A model generated the notes under the pieces. The model was not told the DNA's origin. It made no database searches and was given only the letters and a program-made list of their open reading frames with translations. From Enterococcus sp. 9E7_DIV0242 (lineage in GTDB: Bacteria; Bacillota; Bacilli; Lactobacillales; Enterococcaceae): a stretch of DNA of 64,000 nt. A program made the translations under genes and the position numbers. Location: positions 3,101,001-3,165,000 of the forward strand of contig NZ_CP147247.1 of assembly GCF_002140975.2 (NCBI RefSeq), written 5' to 3'. Shown here one piece after another: positions 54,627-64,000 of the stretch; position 1 is the stretch's first letter; every line of letters starts with the position of its first letter.

Positions 54627-54690
54627 TCATTTGGACTGGCAGGAAAAACTGTTAGGCTAAAGCTAACCAGTTGCTCAGCAGTCCAAATGA
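54627..54690. repeat. Long imperfect palindrome at recombinase start
   Basis: TCATTTGGACTG (54627) and CAGTCCAAATGA (54679) pair perfectly over 12 bp. An inner pair, AACTG.TTAG.CT / AGCTAACCAGTT, extends the cruciform to about 64 bp. It overlaps the first codons of the small recombinase reading frame. It may be a resolution site, element end or regulatory hairpin. Confidence 0.55.
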
Positions 54691-55087
54691 AGAACCTATA
54701 GCCCAAAGAGAGTCGAACAATAAATTAACTGCCTTATATAGTCGCTCAGCAACTGGCTACAAACAAGCAATAGATAAACAAATGACCAAGCTAAATAGCT
54801 ACTGTGAAGAAAATAGTATTCAAAACTTCAAGCATTATATAGATAATAATCAAAGTGAGGCAAACTTAGATCGTCCGGCATTCAAGGAACTTATAGACGA
54901 CCTAAAAACTGGCAAAATAGACAAAATCATTGTTACGAATATTTATCGAATCAGCCGAAACTTTTTAGAAGTAACACAAATAATTCATAGTCAGATTGAA
55001 CTAAACCAAGCAAAACTAATCACGCTAGACAGTGGTGAGTATCGTTTAGGTGACTACAACCCAGAAAATGGATTTTTACGGTTTTAG
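54671..55087 (+). pseudogene. Catalytic-domain-only serine recombinase, probably inactive
   Basis: The 138-residue frame covers a resolvase catalytic domain only: LTALYSRSATGYKQAIDKQM, LDRPAFKELIDDLKTGKIDK, then IIVTNIYRISRNF. In the usual YxRVST motif the catalytic Ser position reads Ala here (YSRSAT). The DNA-binding C-terminus is missing, and the sequence ends at a stop after NGFLRF. There is no ribosome binding site before the TTG at 54671. These points suggest a decayed gene, although a degenerate regulatory relative is possible. It borders the metzincin-lipoprotein pair. Confidence 0.55.
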
Positions 55088-55202
55088 TAAATAGACTATG
55101 ATAAAATCGGACAGTTAAATGCTGAAACATAAAGTAGAAAATTACAAATAATAAAAAGAACACGCCCCTATTCAATCTTAGAAAAAGCCCAATAGAACAA
55201 CC

Positions 55203-55250
55203 TACAACAAAAAACTTTGGAATATATGTACTCCAAAGTTTTTTGTTGTA
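55203..55250. terminator. Very strong bidirectional terminator
   Basis: A 19-bp perfect stem, TACAACAAAAAACTTTGGA / TCCAAAGTTTTTTGTTGTA, with a 10-nt loop. It ends the minus-strand lipoprotein gene. Confidence 0.85.
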
Positions 55251-55296
55251 TGCATCTTAAGATCAATTAGCTTTCAAAATAAAAAAGATTACTTGA

Positions 55297-56115
55297 TTAT
55301 TTTTCTATTACATCAATCTCTAACTCTTTTTCTAAAAACTCGCCTAGATTTTCTTCTTCTCCAGTGGCTTCATTTTTGATTTCCCAAGTTTTTCCAATTT
55401 CATTTTCTTCTGTAGGCACTTCTTCAATTGGTTGTTTTTCATCTTCTAACAACAAGGCTCCATACTCAAAGCCTGTTAAAAAGTAGGCTTGTCGTTCTTC
55501 GTCATAAGTTGCAAAAAACAGGTATGTTTCTCCAGCATTAAGCTCAATATCGCCTTCTTCTCTTACTTCAATCCATTCTTCACTTTTATCAATAGGACTC
55601 TTTCCGGCTTGAGCTCTCAATTTATTGTGTTTCTGTTTTTCGTCTTCTGGGGCATTCTTATATCTTTCTTTCTCTTTAATAATACCTCCTGATCGGATAA
55701 ACTGAACTTCCCCTGTAGCATTGCCTTCTAAGCTTTTTAGAATTTCTAACTTGCCGTAGGTGTCAGGAATAAGATTGTCGCTTTCGACGCTAGCAATATT
55801 TGCATCCACATCGGCCTTGTCGATAGATATAACTTTCGCTATAAAAACATCACTACTCATTTCTTGTAGCTTTTTAGGGTCTGTTTTATCATACATCGTA
55901 AATGACTCAATAACGGATTTTTGAACAGTAGAACGATCAATCTCATCTAAATAAGAATAATATTTAGTGTCCTCTTTAACTTCTTCTGTTGAGTCTATTG
56001 TTTCCGAGGAACTGCTTGAATCAGTTTTATTGGTACTACTCTCTTTTGAGGTTTGATTATTGCACCCAGCTAACATGAGGGCAGAAAACAAACTAATAAT
56101 TACCATCTTCTTCAT
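55297..56115 (-). CDS. Secreted lipoprotein, metzincin-linked
   Basis: A 272-residue lipoprotein. The signal peptide ends in the lipobox LMLAGC, with Cys near residue 18, followed by a Ser/Thr-rich linker. The acidic globular domain (SSDVFIAKVISIDKADVDAN, GKLEILKSLEGNATGEVQFI, and GETYLFFATYDEERQAYFLT) reads like a beta-rich domain with no recognised enzyme motif. AUG 56115 is 4 bp after the stop of the metalloprotease gene, so the two are coupled. It may be an inhibitor, receptor or immunity partner of the protease. This is inference from pairing only. Confidence 0.75.
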   Translation of the reverse strand: MKKMVIISLFSALMLAGCNNQTSKESSTNKTDSSSSSETIDSTEEVKEDTKYYSYLDEIDRSTVQKSVIESFTMYDKTDPKKLQEMSSDVFIAKVISIDKADVDANIASVESDNLIPDTYGKLEILKSLEGNATGEVQFIRSGGIIKEKERYKNAPEDEKQKHNKLRAQAGKSPIDKSEEWIEVREEGDIELNAGETYLFFATYDEERQAYFLTGFEYGALLLEDEKQPIEEVPTEENEIGKTWEIKNEATGEEENLGEFLEKELEIDVIEK

Positions 56116-56119
56116 TTTT

Positions 56120-56686
56120 TCACCATCCATAAATATCTGTAATTTTATTACTAGCATCTCTGTCTACTTTACGTGGACCACCTTCAACAGTTGGGTACAT
56201 AATACTGCTTTTATCATTAACATGAGCTAGTCCTAGTGCATGTCCCATTTCATGGCGTGGAATCCTATCTCTCATATATGAATTATTTTTATAGTGTTGG
56301 TTTAATCTCAAAATAGAATAATAATAATTTCTATTCGGTGCAGCCCCTCCTGTTGCTATCGGTCGGTCGCTACCGTCAAAGAATTCTACATATCCACCGA
56401 CACCACTTCTAGAGTCTGTATAACCATAACAATCAATATTTGTACCGTAGTTGCTTCCTTGTTTATACATATATATTGGATTATCCCAACCAGTATACAT
56501 CCAATTATGTTTCGCATTGTCAATATCACCAGTAAAATTGCTAGCACTTGGTGAAATATAATAACGAACGTTTCTAACACCTTGTGACAGCACTCCTCCA
56601 AATTTAGGTGGCTTTGTTGCTTCTACTTTTGAAACAAACAATACTGCTGATAACAAAAGTACGATAGTTAATACATATTTTTTCAT
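56120..56686 (-). CDS. Secreted metzincin (matrixin-like) metalloprotease
   Basis: This 188-residue secreted protein has a signal peptide (MKKYVLTIVLLLSAVLFVSK, VEA) and a single catalytic domain. The extended zinc motif HEMGHALGLAH (HExxHxxGxxH) is near residue 147, and the Met-turn SSIMYP follows about eight residues later. Both are hallmarks of metzincins, and matrixin-like proteases are the closest type. No propeptide with a cysteine switch is evident. GGGAG favours ATG 56686. It is cotranscribed with the lipoprotein gene and lies between two serine recombinase genes, which suggests acquisition by transfer. Confidence 0.85.
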   Translation of the reverse strand: MKKYVLTIVLLLSAVLFVSKVEATKPPKFGGVLSQGVRNVRYYISPSASNFTGDIDNAKHNWMYTGWDNPIYMYKQGSNYGTNIDCYGYTDSRSGVGGYVEFFDGSDRPIATGGAAPNRNYYYSILRLNQHYKNNSYMRDRIPRHEMGHALGLAHVNDKSSIMYPTVEGGPRKVDRDASNKITDIYGW

Positions 56687-57048
56687 TCTCATCGCTCCCA
56701 ATATTTTTTCATCCAAACTTCTTTTTTCTTTCCTTTCGACTTATTCATAAAATGCAAAACCGATAATTAAAATGCAAAACACGCTTTAATGTACTTTTAT
56801 ATTAACATTTAGTCATACTAAAGTATATTTTATTTTTGTATAAATTTTCAAAAAAAATAGAGTTTTTGTCTATGATGATAGGGCTATTGAATGAATATAA
56901 AAATTATCGATAAAAAAACATGGAAAGTATAATTGTTCAGATACCTCTAAGGTCTCGTGTTGGTTTTCTATTTATTCCCCATACATGAGGCTTATGTAAA
57001 GGTGAAGGAGAAAAAAGGTATTAGTAAAATCATATCTAAAAAACTATG
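56687..57048. other. AT-rich intergenic region
   Basis: No gene or clear promoter could be assigned. It separates the divergent metalloprotease and recombinase genes. Confidence 0.4.
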
Positions 57049-57070
57049 TAGTACATTACAGTACTATAAT
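57049..57070 (+). promoter_or_regulatory. Recombinase promoter region with palindrome
   Basis: TAGTAC / GTACTA with a 6-bp gap (57049-57066) runs into a TATAAT box (57065-57070), about 80 bp before the recombinase start. The -35 box is poor. It is a candidate autoregulatory site. Confidence 0.4.
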
Positions 57071-57149
57071 GGAGATCTTTTTTTTCTTTTTCCTATTTCC
57101 ATATAACATATATATGTAAGGCAAAATAATATATACGGAGGCAAACAAC

Positions 57150-57887
57150 ATGGAAAAACAGCTAAGAAAGAAAATAAAGGAACTGAAGAAATTAGACAAG
57201 GTCAAAATCGGGTATGCTCGAGTGAGTACCCTAGATCAAAATTTAGGGTTTTCAGTCCAGCTAGACAGCTTAAAAGATTGTGATATTATCTTTTCAGAAA
57301 AACAAAGTGGAGATAATGATAATCGTCCAGAACTGACAAATGCCATATCACTAGCCAAACAACTATCAGGACAGAACAAACTTGTAACATTACAGATTTA
57401 CAAACTAGACCGCTTAGCCAGAATAATGTTAACGTTGGCAAACATTATCGACGAACTAAACCAGCACAATATAAAGCTCATTTCCTTGCAAGAAAACATT
57501 GAAACCGATTCACTAACAGGACGCTTACTATGCTTGGTTCTTGGCTATGTGGCAGAAATTGAGCTAGATAATAATATACGCTTTAGGACTAAAGAAGAGC
57601 TAAGAAAAGCTAATGAAAACGTTGCTATACTAGGTAAGTCCGCCCTTCCAGATAAAAAGAAACGACAAATATTGGAGCTATACCAATTGAACTCAATACC
57701 AGTAAGAACTATAGCTAAGCGCCTTAAGGTTAGTGAAAGCTCAATCTACAAAACCGTCAAAGACAGCGGTATAAAGCGCCGAAAGCTTGTAAAATGGCCC
57801 TTTAAAACACTAGTTATATATGGTAAAATTTTTATTGAAGCCATTTACCATTACTTTTTATATCGAACGTCTAAAAAAGATAACTAA
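57150..57887 (+). CDS. Serine recombinase, resolvase/invertase type
   Basis: A 245-residue DNA recombinase. The catalytic domain starts with KIGYARVSTLDQN (catalytic Ser in RVS) and continues through IYKLDRLARIMLTLANIIDE and LTGRLLCLVLGYVAEIELD. A C-terminal HTH_7 (about residues 165-205, NSIPVRTIAKRLKVSESSIY) binds DNA. It is somewhat longer than classic resolvases, with a basic tail. CGGAGG precedes the ATG. It bounds the metzincin-lipoprotein block on the right and is a candidate for moving or resolving it. Confidence 0.88.
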   Translation: MEKQLRKKIKELKKLDKVKIGYARVSTLDQNLGFSVQLDSLKDCDIIFSEKQSGDNDNRPELTNAISLAKQLSGQNKLVTLQIYKLDRLARIMLTLANIIDELNQHNIKLISLQENIETDSLTGRLLCLVLGYVAEIELDNNIRFRTKEELRKANENVAILGKSALPDKKKRQILELYQLNSIPVRTIAKRLKVSESSIYKTVKDSGIKRRKLVKWPFKTLVIYGKIFIEAIYHYFLYRTSKKDN

Positions 57888-57916
57888 TTTTGCAATTATA
57901 CATATTTTTTTGACTG

Positions 57917-57966
57917 TAAAACGCTGATTTAATAAGGTTTATACCTTGTTGGACTGGCGTTTTTTG
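57917..57966 (+). terminator. Terminator after serine recombinase
   Basis: AAAACGC pairs with GCGTTTT (57957-57963). An inner AATAAGGT / ACCTTGTT stem is present, and Ts follow. Confidence 0.65.
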
Positions 57967-58205
57967 TTGTCTTCTTATTTTGTTCGTTATAACGAGATGG
58001 ATAACGGAGGTGAAATTAGAATAGTTGATGAATGATATCGAAGAAATGTAGAGAGTGTGATCGTACGTTTAAAGAAGGCATGTAATTGCTATTTAGATTA
58101 TTGAAATTTTTACGCTTTATTGTTATATAAACGTCAAACTGAAAAGAAATCAGATATAATAATAACAAAGGACGACATGACATCTTATGGAGGCGGTGGA
58201 AACGA

Positions 58206-59408
58206 ATGGGAAACACTACTAGTGATAGAGCTGCTGCATCAACATGGTATGATCGCTATAAAAAACGATTCAATAAACGCTATATTTGTGCATGGATTTA
58301 TTTAATTATAGGAATGTCACTTTCATTATTACTATTTTTAGTGGCATTGGTAGGGGTATCGAATTACATTGATTCAAAAGAAGAGGTAGCTGAGCTAGAA
58401 AAAGAGCGTTCGTTACTTAGAGAAAAACGCCAGCCTTCAATGACGGATGATTTTCTGAAAAAATTTGAGGAAAGTCAAGAAGAATTCACACACGACTGGC
58501 AAACTTCAAAAGATAGTTACACTGTAACGATCAGTGGCCAAGAATTATTGATCGATCGAAAGAATATTTTCGTTTCAGATAATGCGAAGGTGTTAAAAAA
58601 TGAAACGAAGCGTAAAGTTTATCAGATGAACAAAGAGTTTTCACAATTTAAAGATGGGCAGCAATTAATGGTCGTAACGATTCAATCGTTACCTAAGTCT
58701 GCAACGATTGAATCGTTTGCTACAGAGTTATTTAATCAATTAGGTATTGGTCAAGCTGATAAAAATAACGGAGTTTTATTTATGATGTCAATTGATGATC
58801 GTAAGACAAGGATCGAGGTAGGCTATGGTTTAGAAGCAACAATGACGGATGCACAAGCAGGTTCTATCCTCGAAAATGAAGAGACAGTGTCTGACTTTAG
58901 AGATGAAGAATATGATACGGGAATCAACCGGATTCTGGATCAATTATATAGTCGACTTGGTTCCATTACTCCTGAATATGATTTGAAGATAAAGAATGCA
59001 GAGGAGGAATTGAACAGCACAACAGAAGTCATTATTTTCTTAGTTGTCTGTAGTTTGCTCTTTTTAGTAAGCAGTGTTTTAATTTTTATAAAAACCAAGA
59101 AGTTAAGAAAGCAAATGAATCAACTGTCAGAGGATGATATTTATTTCTTATATCTTACGGGGACTCCTTTCATTTTCTCAGTTCGCAAACTTAAAGCAAG
59201 GATCGATACTGGAAGAATCATGTCAAAACATACCGGTGCTGTACGTAAAGGAAAAAACATTTTAGTAGGCAATTATCTCTATGATTCGACGGGCGCCATA
59301 ATTACGCGTGATTATACTTCCTATAATTCATCTAGTGATAGTAACTCATCTGGTGATTCGTTTGGAGGTGGCTCATCCGGAGGGGGAGGTGCTTCTGGAG
59401 GTTGGTAA
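58206..59408 (+). CDS. TPM-domain membrane protein with Gly/Ser-rich tail
   Basis: A 400-residue membrane protein. It has an N-terminal helix (IYLIIGMSLSLLLFLVALVG), a coiled segment, and an extracellular TPM domain at about 115-245 (VSDNAKVLKNETKRKVYQMN, NGVLFMMSIDDRKTRIEVGY, MTDAQAGSILE). A second membrane helix (about 275-298) is followed by a cytoplasmic region and a tail ending GGGSSGGGGASGGW. TPM proteins of the YgcG type have this layout and are linked to membrane maintenance, including photosystem repair in plants. In bacteria the exact job is unclear. ATG 58206 has a GGAGGCGG site. Confidence 0.85.
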   Translation: MGNTTSDRAAASTWYDRYKKRFNKRYICAWIYLIIGMSLSLLLFLVALVGVSNYIDSKEEVAELEKERSLLREKRQPSMTDDFLKKFEESQEEFTHDWQTSKDSYTVTISGQELLIDRKNIFVSDNAKVLKNETKRKVYQMNKEFSQFKDGQQLMVVTIQSLPKSATIESFATELFNQLGIGQADKNNGVLFMMSIDDRKTRIEVGYGLEATMTDAQAGSILENEETVSDFRDEEYDTGINRILDQLYSRLGSITPEYDLKIKNAEEELNSTTEVIIFLVVCSLLFLVSSVLIFIKTKKLRKQMNQLSEDDIYFLYLTGTPFIFSVRKLKARIDTGRIMSKHTGAVRKGKNILVGNYLYDSTGAIITRDYTSYNSSSDSNSSGDSFGGGSSGGGGASGGW

Positions 59409-59540
59409 CAGTGATTATGCTCAAGCAACCGATTGGACGAATGATGGTGAGATCAATAGTATCAACCCTCGAGATTCTTTAGGGATCAGGACTATTATTC
59501 AAGCAAATATGTAATTCAAATCATACGACACTTCACAACA

Positions 59541-59573
59541 AAAAAAGCGCAGTGGATCTTTCCCACTGCGTTT
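59541..59573. terminator. Bidirectional terminator
   Basis: CGCAGTGG / CCACTGCG with a 7-nt loop lies between convergent genes, with seven As before it and TTT after it. Confidence 0.8.
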
Positions 59574-59579
59574 CATAGT

Positions 59580-60071
59580 CTAACCAACCAATTCATTCAA
59601 CTCGCTGATCACACTACCCTTACTTTCATAATAGCGCAACATCTCGTCCAGTTTTCTTTTATCATAGCTCGTGATGCAATCACGTAGGACAGTGACGCCA
59701 TACCCTGCTTTTCGCATGTTGTAACAGGTAGATTTAACACAAGCCACGGCATCTGCTCCGGTTATGATGAAGTCAGTGATTTCATTGTCACTAATAAAGC
59801 GTGAGAATTCTTCGCTGGTTAGTGCATTTCCTTTATATTTGGTGAAAACATTCTCTGATACGACCTTCAAATCAGAAGCTAGTTCAGCACCATGAGTACC
59901 TGTTTTAAATGTACGTGTACCGGCAGATAAATTTTCATGCCTGATATAGACAATGGGCATATCCTTAGCGACTGCCCAATCAATGGCAGTATTGATAGTA
60001 TCAATAATTTCCTTGTAATTTTTTGTGATATCGTTTTGAATGTCAATGATTACTAAAGCTTCTTTTTTCAT
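59580..60071 (-). CDS. Isochorismatase-family cysteine hydrolase
   Basis: A cytoplasmic 163-residue hydrolase. The family motifs are in order: ALVIIDIQNDIT with the catalytic Asp, a central KGNALTSEEF with Lys in the NVFTKYKG stretch, and ADAVACVKSTCYNMRKAGY, where the Cys in ACVKST is the nucleophile. This is the Asp-Lys-Cys triad of nicotinamidase/isochorismatase-like enzymes. The substrate is unknown. AGGAGGAGACAG precedes the ATG. It is divergent from a WYL regulator, which likely controls it. Confidence 0.88.
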   Translation of the reverse strand: MKKEALVIIDIQNDITKNYKEIIDTINTAIDWAVAKDMPIVYIRHENLSAGTRTFKTGTHGAELASDLKVVSENVFTKYKGNALTSEEFSRFISDNEITDFIITGADAVACVKSTCYNMRKAGYGVTVLRDCITSYDKRKLDEMLRYYESKGSVISELNELVG

Positions 60072-60164
60072 ACTGTCTCCTCCTAATTTATGAACACGAG
60101 TAAAATGACTTCTTTCGTACGATTCGTCTCGTTTGATTTATTTATACTCTTAGTATACCTGGCA

Positions 60165-60198
60165 ATTGTTGACATCAGTATGGCAACAATCATATAAT
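60165..60198 (+). promoter_or_regulatory. WYL regulator promoter with overlapping inverted repeat
   Basis: TTGACA (60169-60174), an 18-nt spacer and TATAAT (60193-60198). The inverted repeat ATTGTTGACAT / ATGGCAACAAT (60165-60190) spans the -35 box and spacer, which suggests autoregulation and joint control of the divergent hydrolase gene. Confidence 0.65.
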
Positions 60199-60231
60199 AA
60201 AACAAATAAATTTTTGGAAGGCGGCTATCCG

Positions 60232-61164
60232 ATGAAAATTGAACGGCTGGTTAGCATTATCATGATCCTTCTTGATAAAGAGCGTGTAGGCGCACAGGAG
60301 TTGGCGGATAAGTTTGAAGTTTCACCACGCACGATTTATCGCGACATAGATTCTATCAACTTAGCTGGTATCCCTGTTCGTTCAGTGCCGGGGGTTGGCG
60401 GCGGTTTTGAGGTCATGCAACAATACAAGGTCGATAAAAAAGTATTCTCGACGACGGATCTTTCGGCTCTTTTGATGGGACTTTCCAGTCTTTCGAACAT
60501 GGTGCAAGGCGATGAGCTGGTACATGCACTTGCAAAGGTAAAGAGCTTTGTCCCGGCGGACAAAGCGAAAGATATTGAGGTGAAAGCGAACCAACTACAG
60601 ATTGATTTAAGTCCATGGCTGGGGAATGGAGATACACGTCCCTATTTAGAAATGATCAAAGAAGCGTTAGAGAAAAGCCGATTGCTTTCGTTCGACTATG
60701 CAGACCGTCATAGGAATAAAACGACACGCACAGCGGAGCCTTATCAGCTTGTATTGAAAAATAGTCGCTGGTATTTTCATGGGTATTGCTATGAGAGAGA
60801 GGATTTTCGTTTGTTCCGGCTATCACGTATGTCAAACCTGCAGCTGCAAAAAGAGGTTTTTATACCGAGAGAGTATCAAAAACCGCAGCTGGAATTTGCG
60901 GATAGGCTGGCGGCCATGCAAACAGAAATCAAGATTCGCGTTCATGAGTCCGTCGTAGATAGGGTGCTTGATTATTGCGCCTATGAAAATTTTACGCCAG
61001 ATGATGAGGAGCATTACATTGTTCGGTTCCCTTTTATAGAGAATGATTATTACTATAATATTTTGTTCAGCTTCGGGGATAAATGTGAGTGCTTGGAGCC
61101 GGCATCGATCCGTACAGAAATGATACGCAGAATCCATGATATAGCGACTCTCTATGAAGAGTGA
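60232..61164 (+). CDS. WYL-domain (YafY-like) transcriptional regulator
   Basis: This 310-residue protein has an N-terminal HTH_11 (VGAQELADKFEVSPRTIYRD, IDSINLAGIPV) and a WYL domain at about 145-215 (SFDYADRHRNKTTRTAEPY, SRWYFHGYCYEREDFRLFRL). A C-terminal extension domain (FPFIENDYYYNILFSFG) follows. GGAAGGCGG precedes ATG 60232, and the upstream frame runs through the promoter. It has the same architecture as the regulator at 48558. It is divergent from an isochorismatase-like hydrolase, the probable target. Confidence 0.88.
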   Translation: MKIERLVSIIMILLDKERVGAQELADKFEVSPRTIYRDIDSINLAGIPVRSVPGVGGGFEVMQQYKVDKKVFSTTDLSALLMGLSSLSNMVQGDELVHALAKVKSFVPADKAKDIEVKANQLQIDLSPWLGNGDTRPYLEMIKEALEKSRLLSFDYADRHRNKTTRTAEPYQLVLKNSRWYFHGYCYEREDFRLFRLSRMSNLQLQKEVFIPREYQKPQLEFADRLAAMQTEIKIRVHESVVDRVLDYCAYENFTPDDEEHYIVRFPFIENDYYYNILFSFGDKCECLEPASIRTEMIRRIHDIATLYEE

Positions 61165-61180
61165 TACATGGAATGAGAGG

Positions 61181-61216
61181 AAAAGACAAAGTATAGTCTG
61201 CGTGTCTTTTTTTGTT
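61181..61216 (+). terminator. Terminator after WYL regulator
   Basis: AAAAGACA / TGTCTTTT is an 8-bp stem followed by TTTG. It lies 17 bp after the stop. Confidence 0.7.
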
Positions 61217-61289
61217 TACGGCTAAGCAATGTATGAGAGGTTAGCGTCTGTTTACTAAATCAGAGGGGATAGTCAACAGAGTTTTATCT

Positions 61290-61318
61290 TTGACAGGATT
61301 TTATCCCTGTGTTAACCT
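61290..61318 (+). promoter_or_regulatory. Probable promoter of the cysteine operon
   Basis: TTGACA (61290-61295), a 17-nt spacer and TAACCT (61313-61318), a weak -10. It lies about 42 bp before the leader ORF. Confidence 0.5.
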
Positions 61319-61359
61319 TTACAACAATATAAGAGCCAAAAAACTTGGAGGGAATTGAC

Positions 61360-61446
61360 ATGACATTCAGCAATTATTTTGTAATTGAATCTTGCTGTTG
61401 TTGTATGGTGCTAAAAAGCAGCATACCGTTTTGTCATGCCTGTTAA
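61360..61446 (+). CDS. Cys-rich leader peptide of the cysteine operon
   Basis: A 28-codon ORF with TTGGAGGG 7-8 nt before its ATG. It encodes TFSNYFVIESCCCCMVLKSS, then IPFCHAC. Six of 28 codons are Cys, four of them consecutive (61393-61404). It precedes a terminator and the cysteine synthase gene. This is the classic design of a leader that makes ribosomes pause when Cys-tRNA is scarce. The segment CAGCAT (61419-61424) after the Cys run can pair with GTGCTG (61525-61530) in the terminator arm. Confidence 0.7.
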   Translation: MTFSNYFVIESCCCCMVLKSSIPFCHAC

Positions 61447-61521
61447 CTGCCCAATTTTTCGCTTATTTTGATGCCCGGAGTAGGAGTGTTCCGTCTTCTG
61501 GTGTCAACCGAGTAGAAATGC

Positions 61522-61556
61522 AAGGTGCTGATTAATAGTCAGCGCCTTTTTTGTTT
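61522..61556 (+). terminator. Attenuator terminator before cysteine synthase
   Basis: AAGGTGCTGA / TCAGCGCCTT form a 10-bp stem with one G-U pair and a 7-nt loop, followed by TTTTGTTTT. It ends 28 bp before the cysK start and must be read through for expression. Confidence 0.8.
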
Positions 61557-61583
61557 TCCAAAAATTTGTTAAAGGAGTTTGTC

Positions 61584-63663
<2,080 letters not shown>

Positions 63664-63665
63664 GT

Positions 63666-64000
63666 ATGGGACTAGAATTTATGCCGATTTTTGAAAAATG
63701 GGCAGCAGTATACGATAATGAGGTCAATGGCGGGAATCCGGAATATCAGGAAGTATTTGCGAATTACTGGGAGATACTTGATGAAATCACCAAAGCCTCG
63801 GGAGAAGTTGTATTAGAGTTTGGGAGCGGGACAGGCAATTTGACAGAAAAGTTGGTTGCTGCGGGAAAAACGGTTTATCCGGTAGAACCGTCACCTGAAA
63901 TGCGAAAACTCGCTCAGGGTAAAAAAGCGCTGAAGGATATTACTTTTTTTGACGGAGATATGGAGAATTTTCCTGAATTACCGGAAGCGATAGACACGAT
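63666..64000 (+). CDS. YrrT-like SAM-dependent methyltransferase, 3' truncated
   Basis: The first ~111 residues are seen before the right edge. LEFMPIFEKWAAVYDNEVNG at the N-terminus, and LEFGSGTGNLTEKLVAAGKT with the SAM-binding motif near residue 55, match class I methyltransferases. VEPSPEMRKLA follows as motif II. The N-terminus closely resembles YrrT of Bacillus, whose gene lies with mtnN-mccA-mccB in methionine-to-cysteine conversion. The start is 2 bp after the previous stop. ATG 63681 is an alternative. Confidence 0.85.
   Translation, partial: MGLEFMPIFEKWAAVYDNEVNGGNPEYQEVFANYWEILDEITKASGEVVLEFGSGTGNLTEKLVAAGKTVYPVEPSPEMRKLAQGKKALKDITFFDGDMENFPELPEAIDT

Noticed and set aside
61217..61583. 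T-box or S-box before cysK
   Set aside because: No T-box sequence (GGNACCGCG type) or S-box pattern is present. The Cys-rich ORF and a single terminator explain the region better.

Overview
The window looks like an Enterococcus-type (Lactobacillales) chromosome. The DNA is AT-rich, ribosome binding sites are strong GGAGG types, and sugars are taken up by PTS systems with fused EIIBCA proteins. Other pointers are a WxL-domain surface-protein locus, Mga-like regulators, a GH36 alpha-galactosidase, a FusB-like protein and many small one-regulator/one-target units. No rRNA, tRNA or CRISPR array was recognised.

Layout. 1-1522: the end of a prophage or its remnant, with a lysin cut by the left edge and four small minus-strand genes, two of which encode very short membrane peptides. 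1898-12892: a WxL locus. It has a divergent Mga-like regulator, a winged-helix regulator, a 1226-residue adhesin-like protein, a small wall-anchored protein, two WxL proteins, a DUF916/DUF3324 protein, a two-TM protein of unknown function and a signal-peptidase-like protein whose catalytic Lys appears to be Arg. 13230-13620: gene fossils including a serine recombinase N-terminus. 13810-24333: carbohydrate block with AraC regulator and alpha-galactosidase, then a divergent sucrose regulon (scrA plus GH13 glucosidase against scrB-scrR-scrK). 25270-29653: beta-glucoside operon (licT-type antiterminator, PTS EIIBCA, 6-phospho-beta-glucosidase) with two RAT/terminator pairs. 30288-35508: P-type cation ATPase, then a TetR-ABC exporter unit. 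35792-41056: glucuronate catabolism (AraC regulator, uxuB, uxuA, uxaC). 41300-47907: a permease, a hydantoinase/oxoprolinase-like protein and an HExxH protein, bracketed by two paralogous GntR/FCD regulators. 48179-53692: WYL regulator with a small alpha/beta-barrel protein, a secreted sortase-like protein, a second Mga-like regulator and a FusB-like ribosome-rescue gene behind a leader peptide. 54000-57887: a TmrB-like kinase, then a probable mobile block in which two serine recombinase genes flank a secreted metzincin and a lipoprotein. 58206-61164: TPM-domain protein, and an isochorismatase-like hydrolase divergent from a second WYL regulator. 61290-64000: a trans-sulfuration operon (cysteine/cystathionine synthase, cystathionine gamma-lyase/synthase, YrrT-like methyltransferase) preceded by a Cys-rich leader peptide and a terminator.

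Across the window an intergenic repeat family recurs between genes: three full copies near 16.9, 35.6 and 53.8 kb, and internally deleted copies near 32.9, 41.1 and 49.97 kb. The observations I rate highest are the Cys-codon leader/attenuator at 61360-61556, the FusB leader with a 12-bp pairing that would hide the ribosome binding site, the non-canonical signal peptidase in the WxL locus, the secreted sortase-like protein, and the permease-hydantoinase-HExxH operon sharing a TRGTATAYCA motif with its two regulators.
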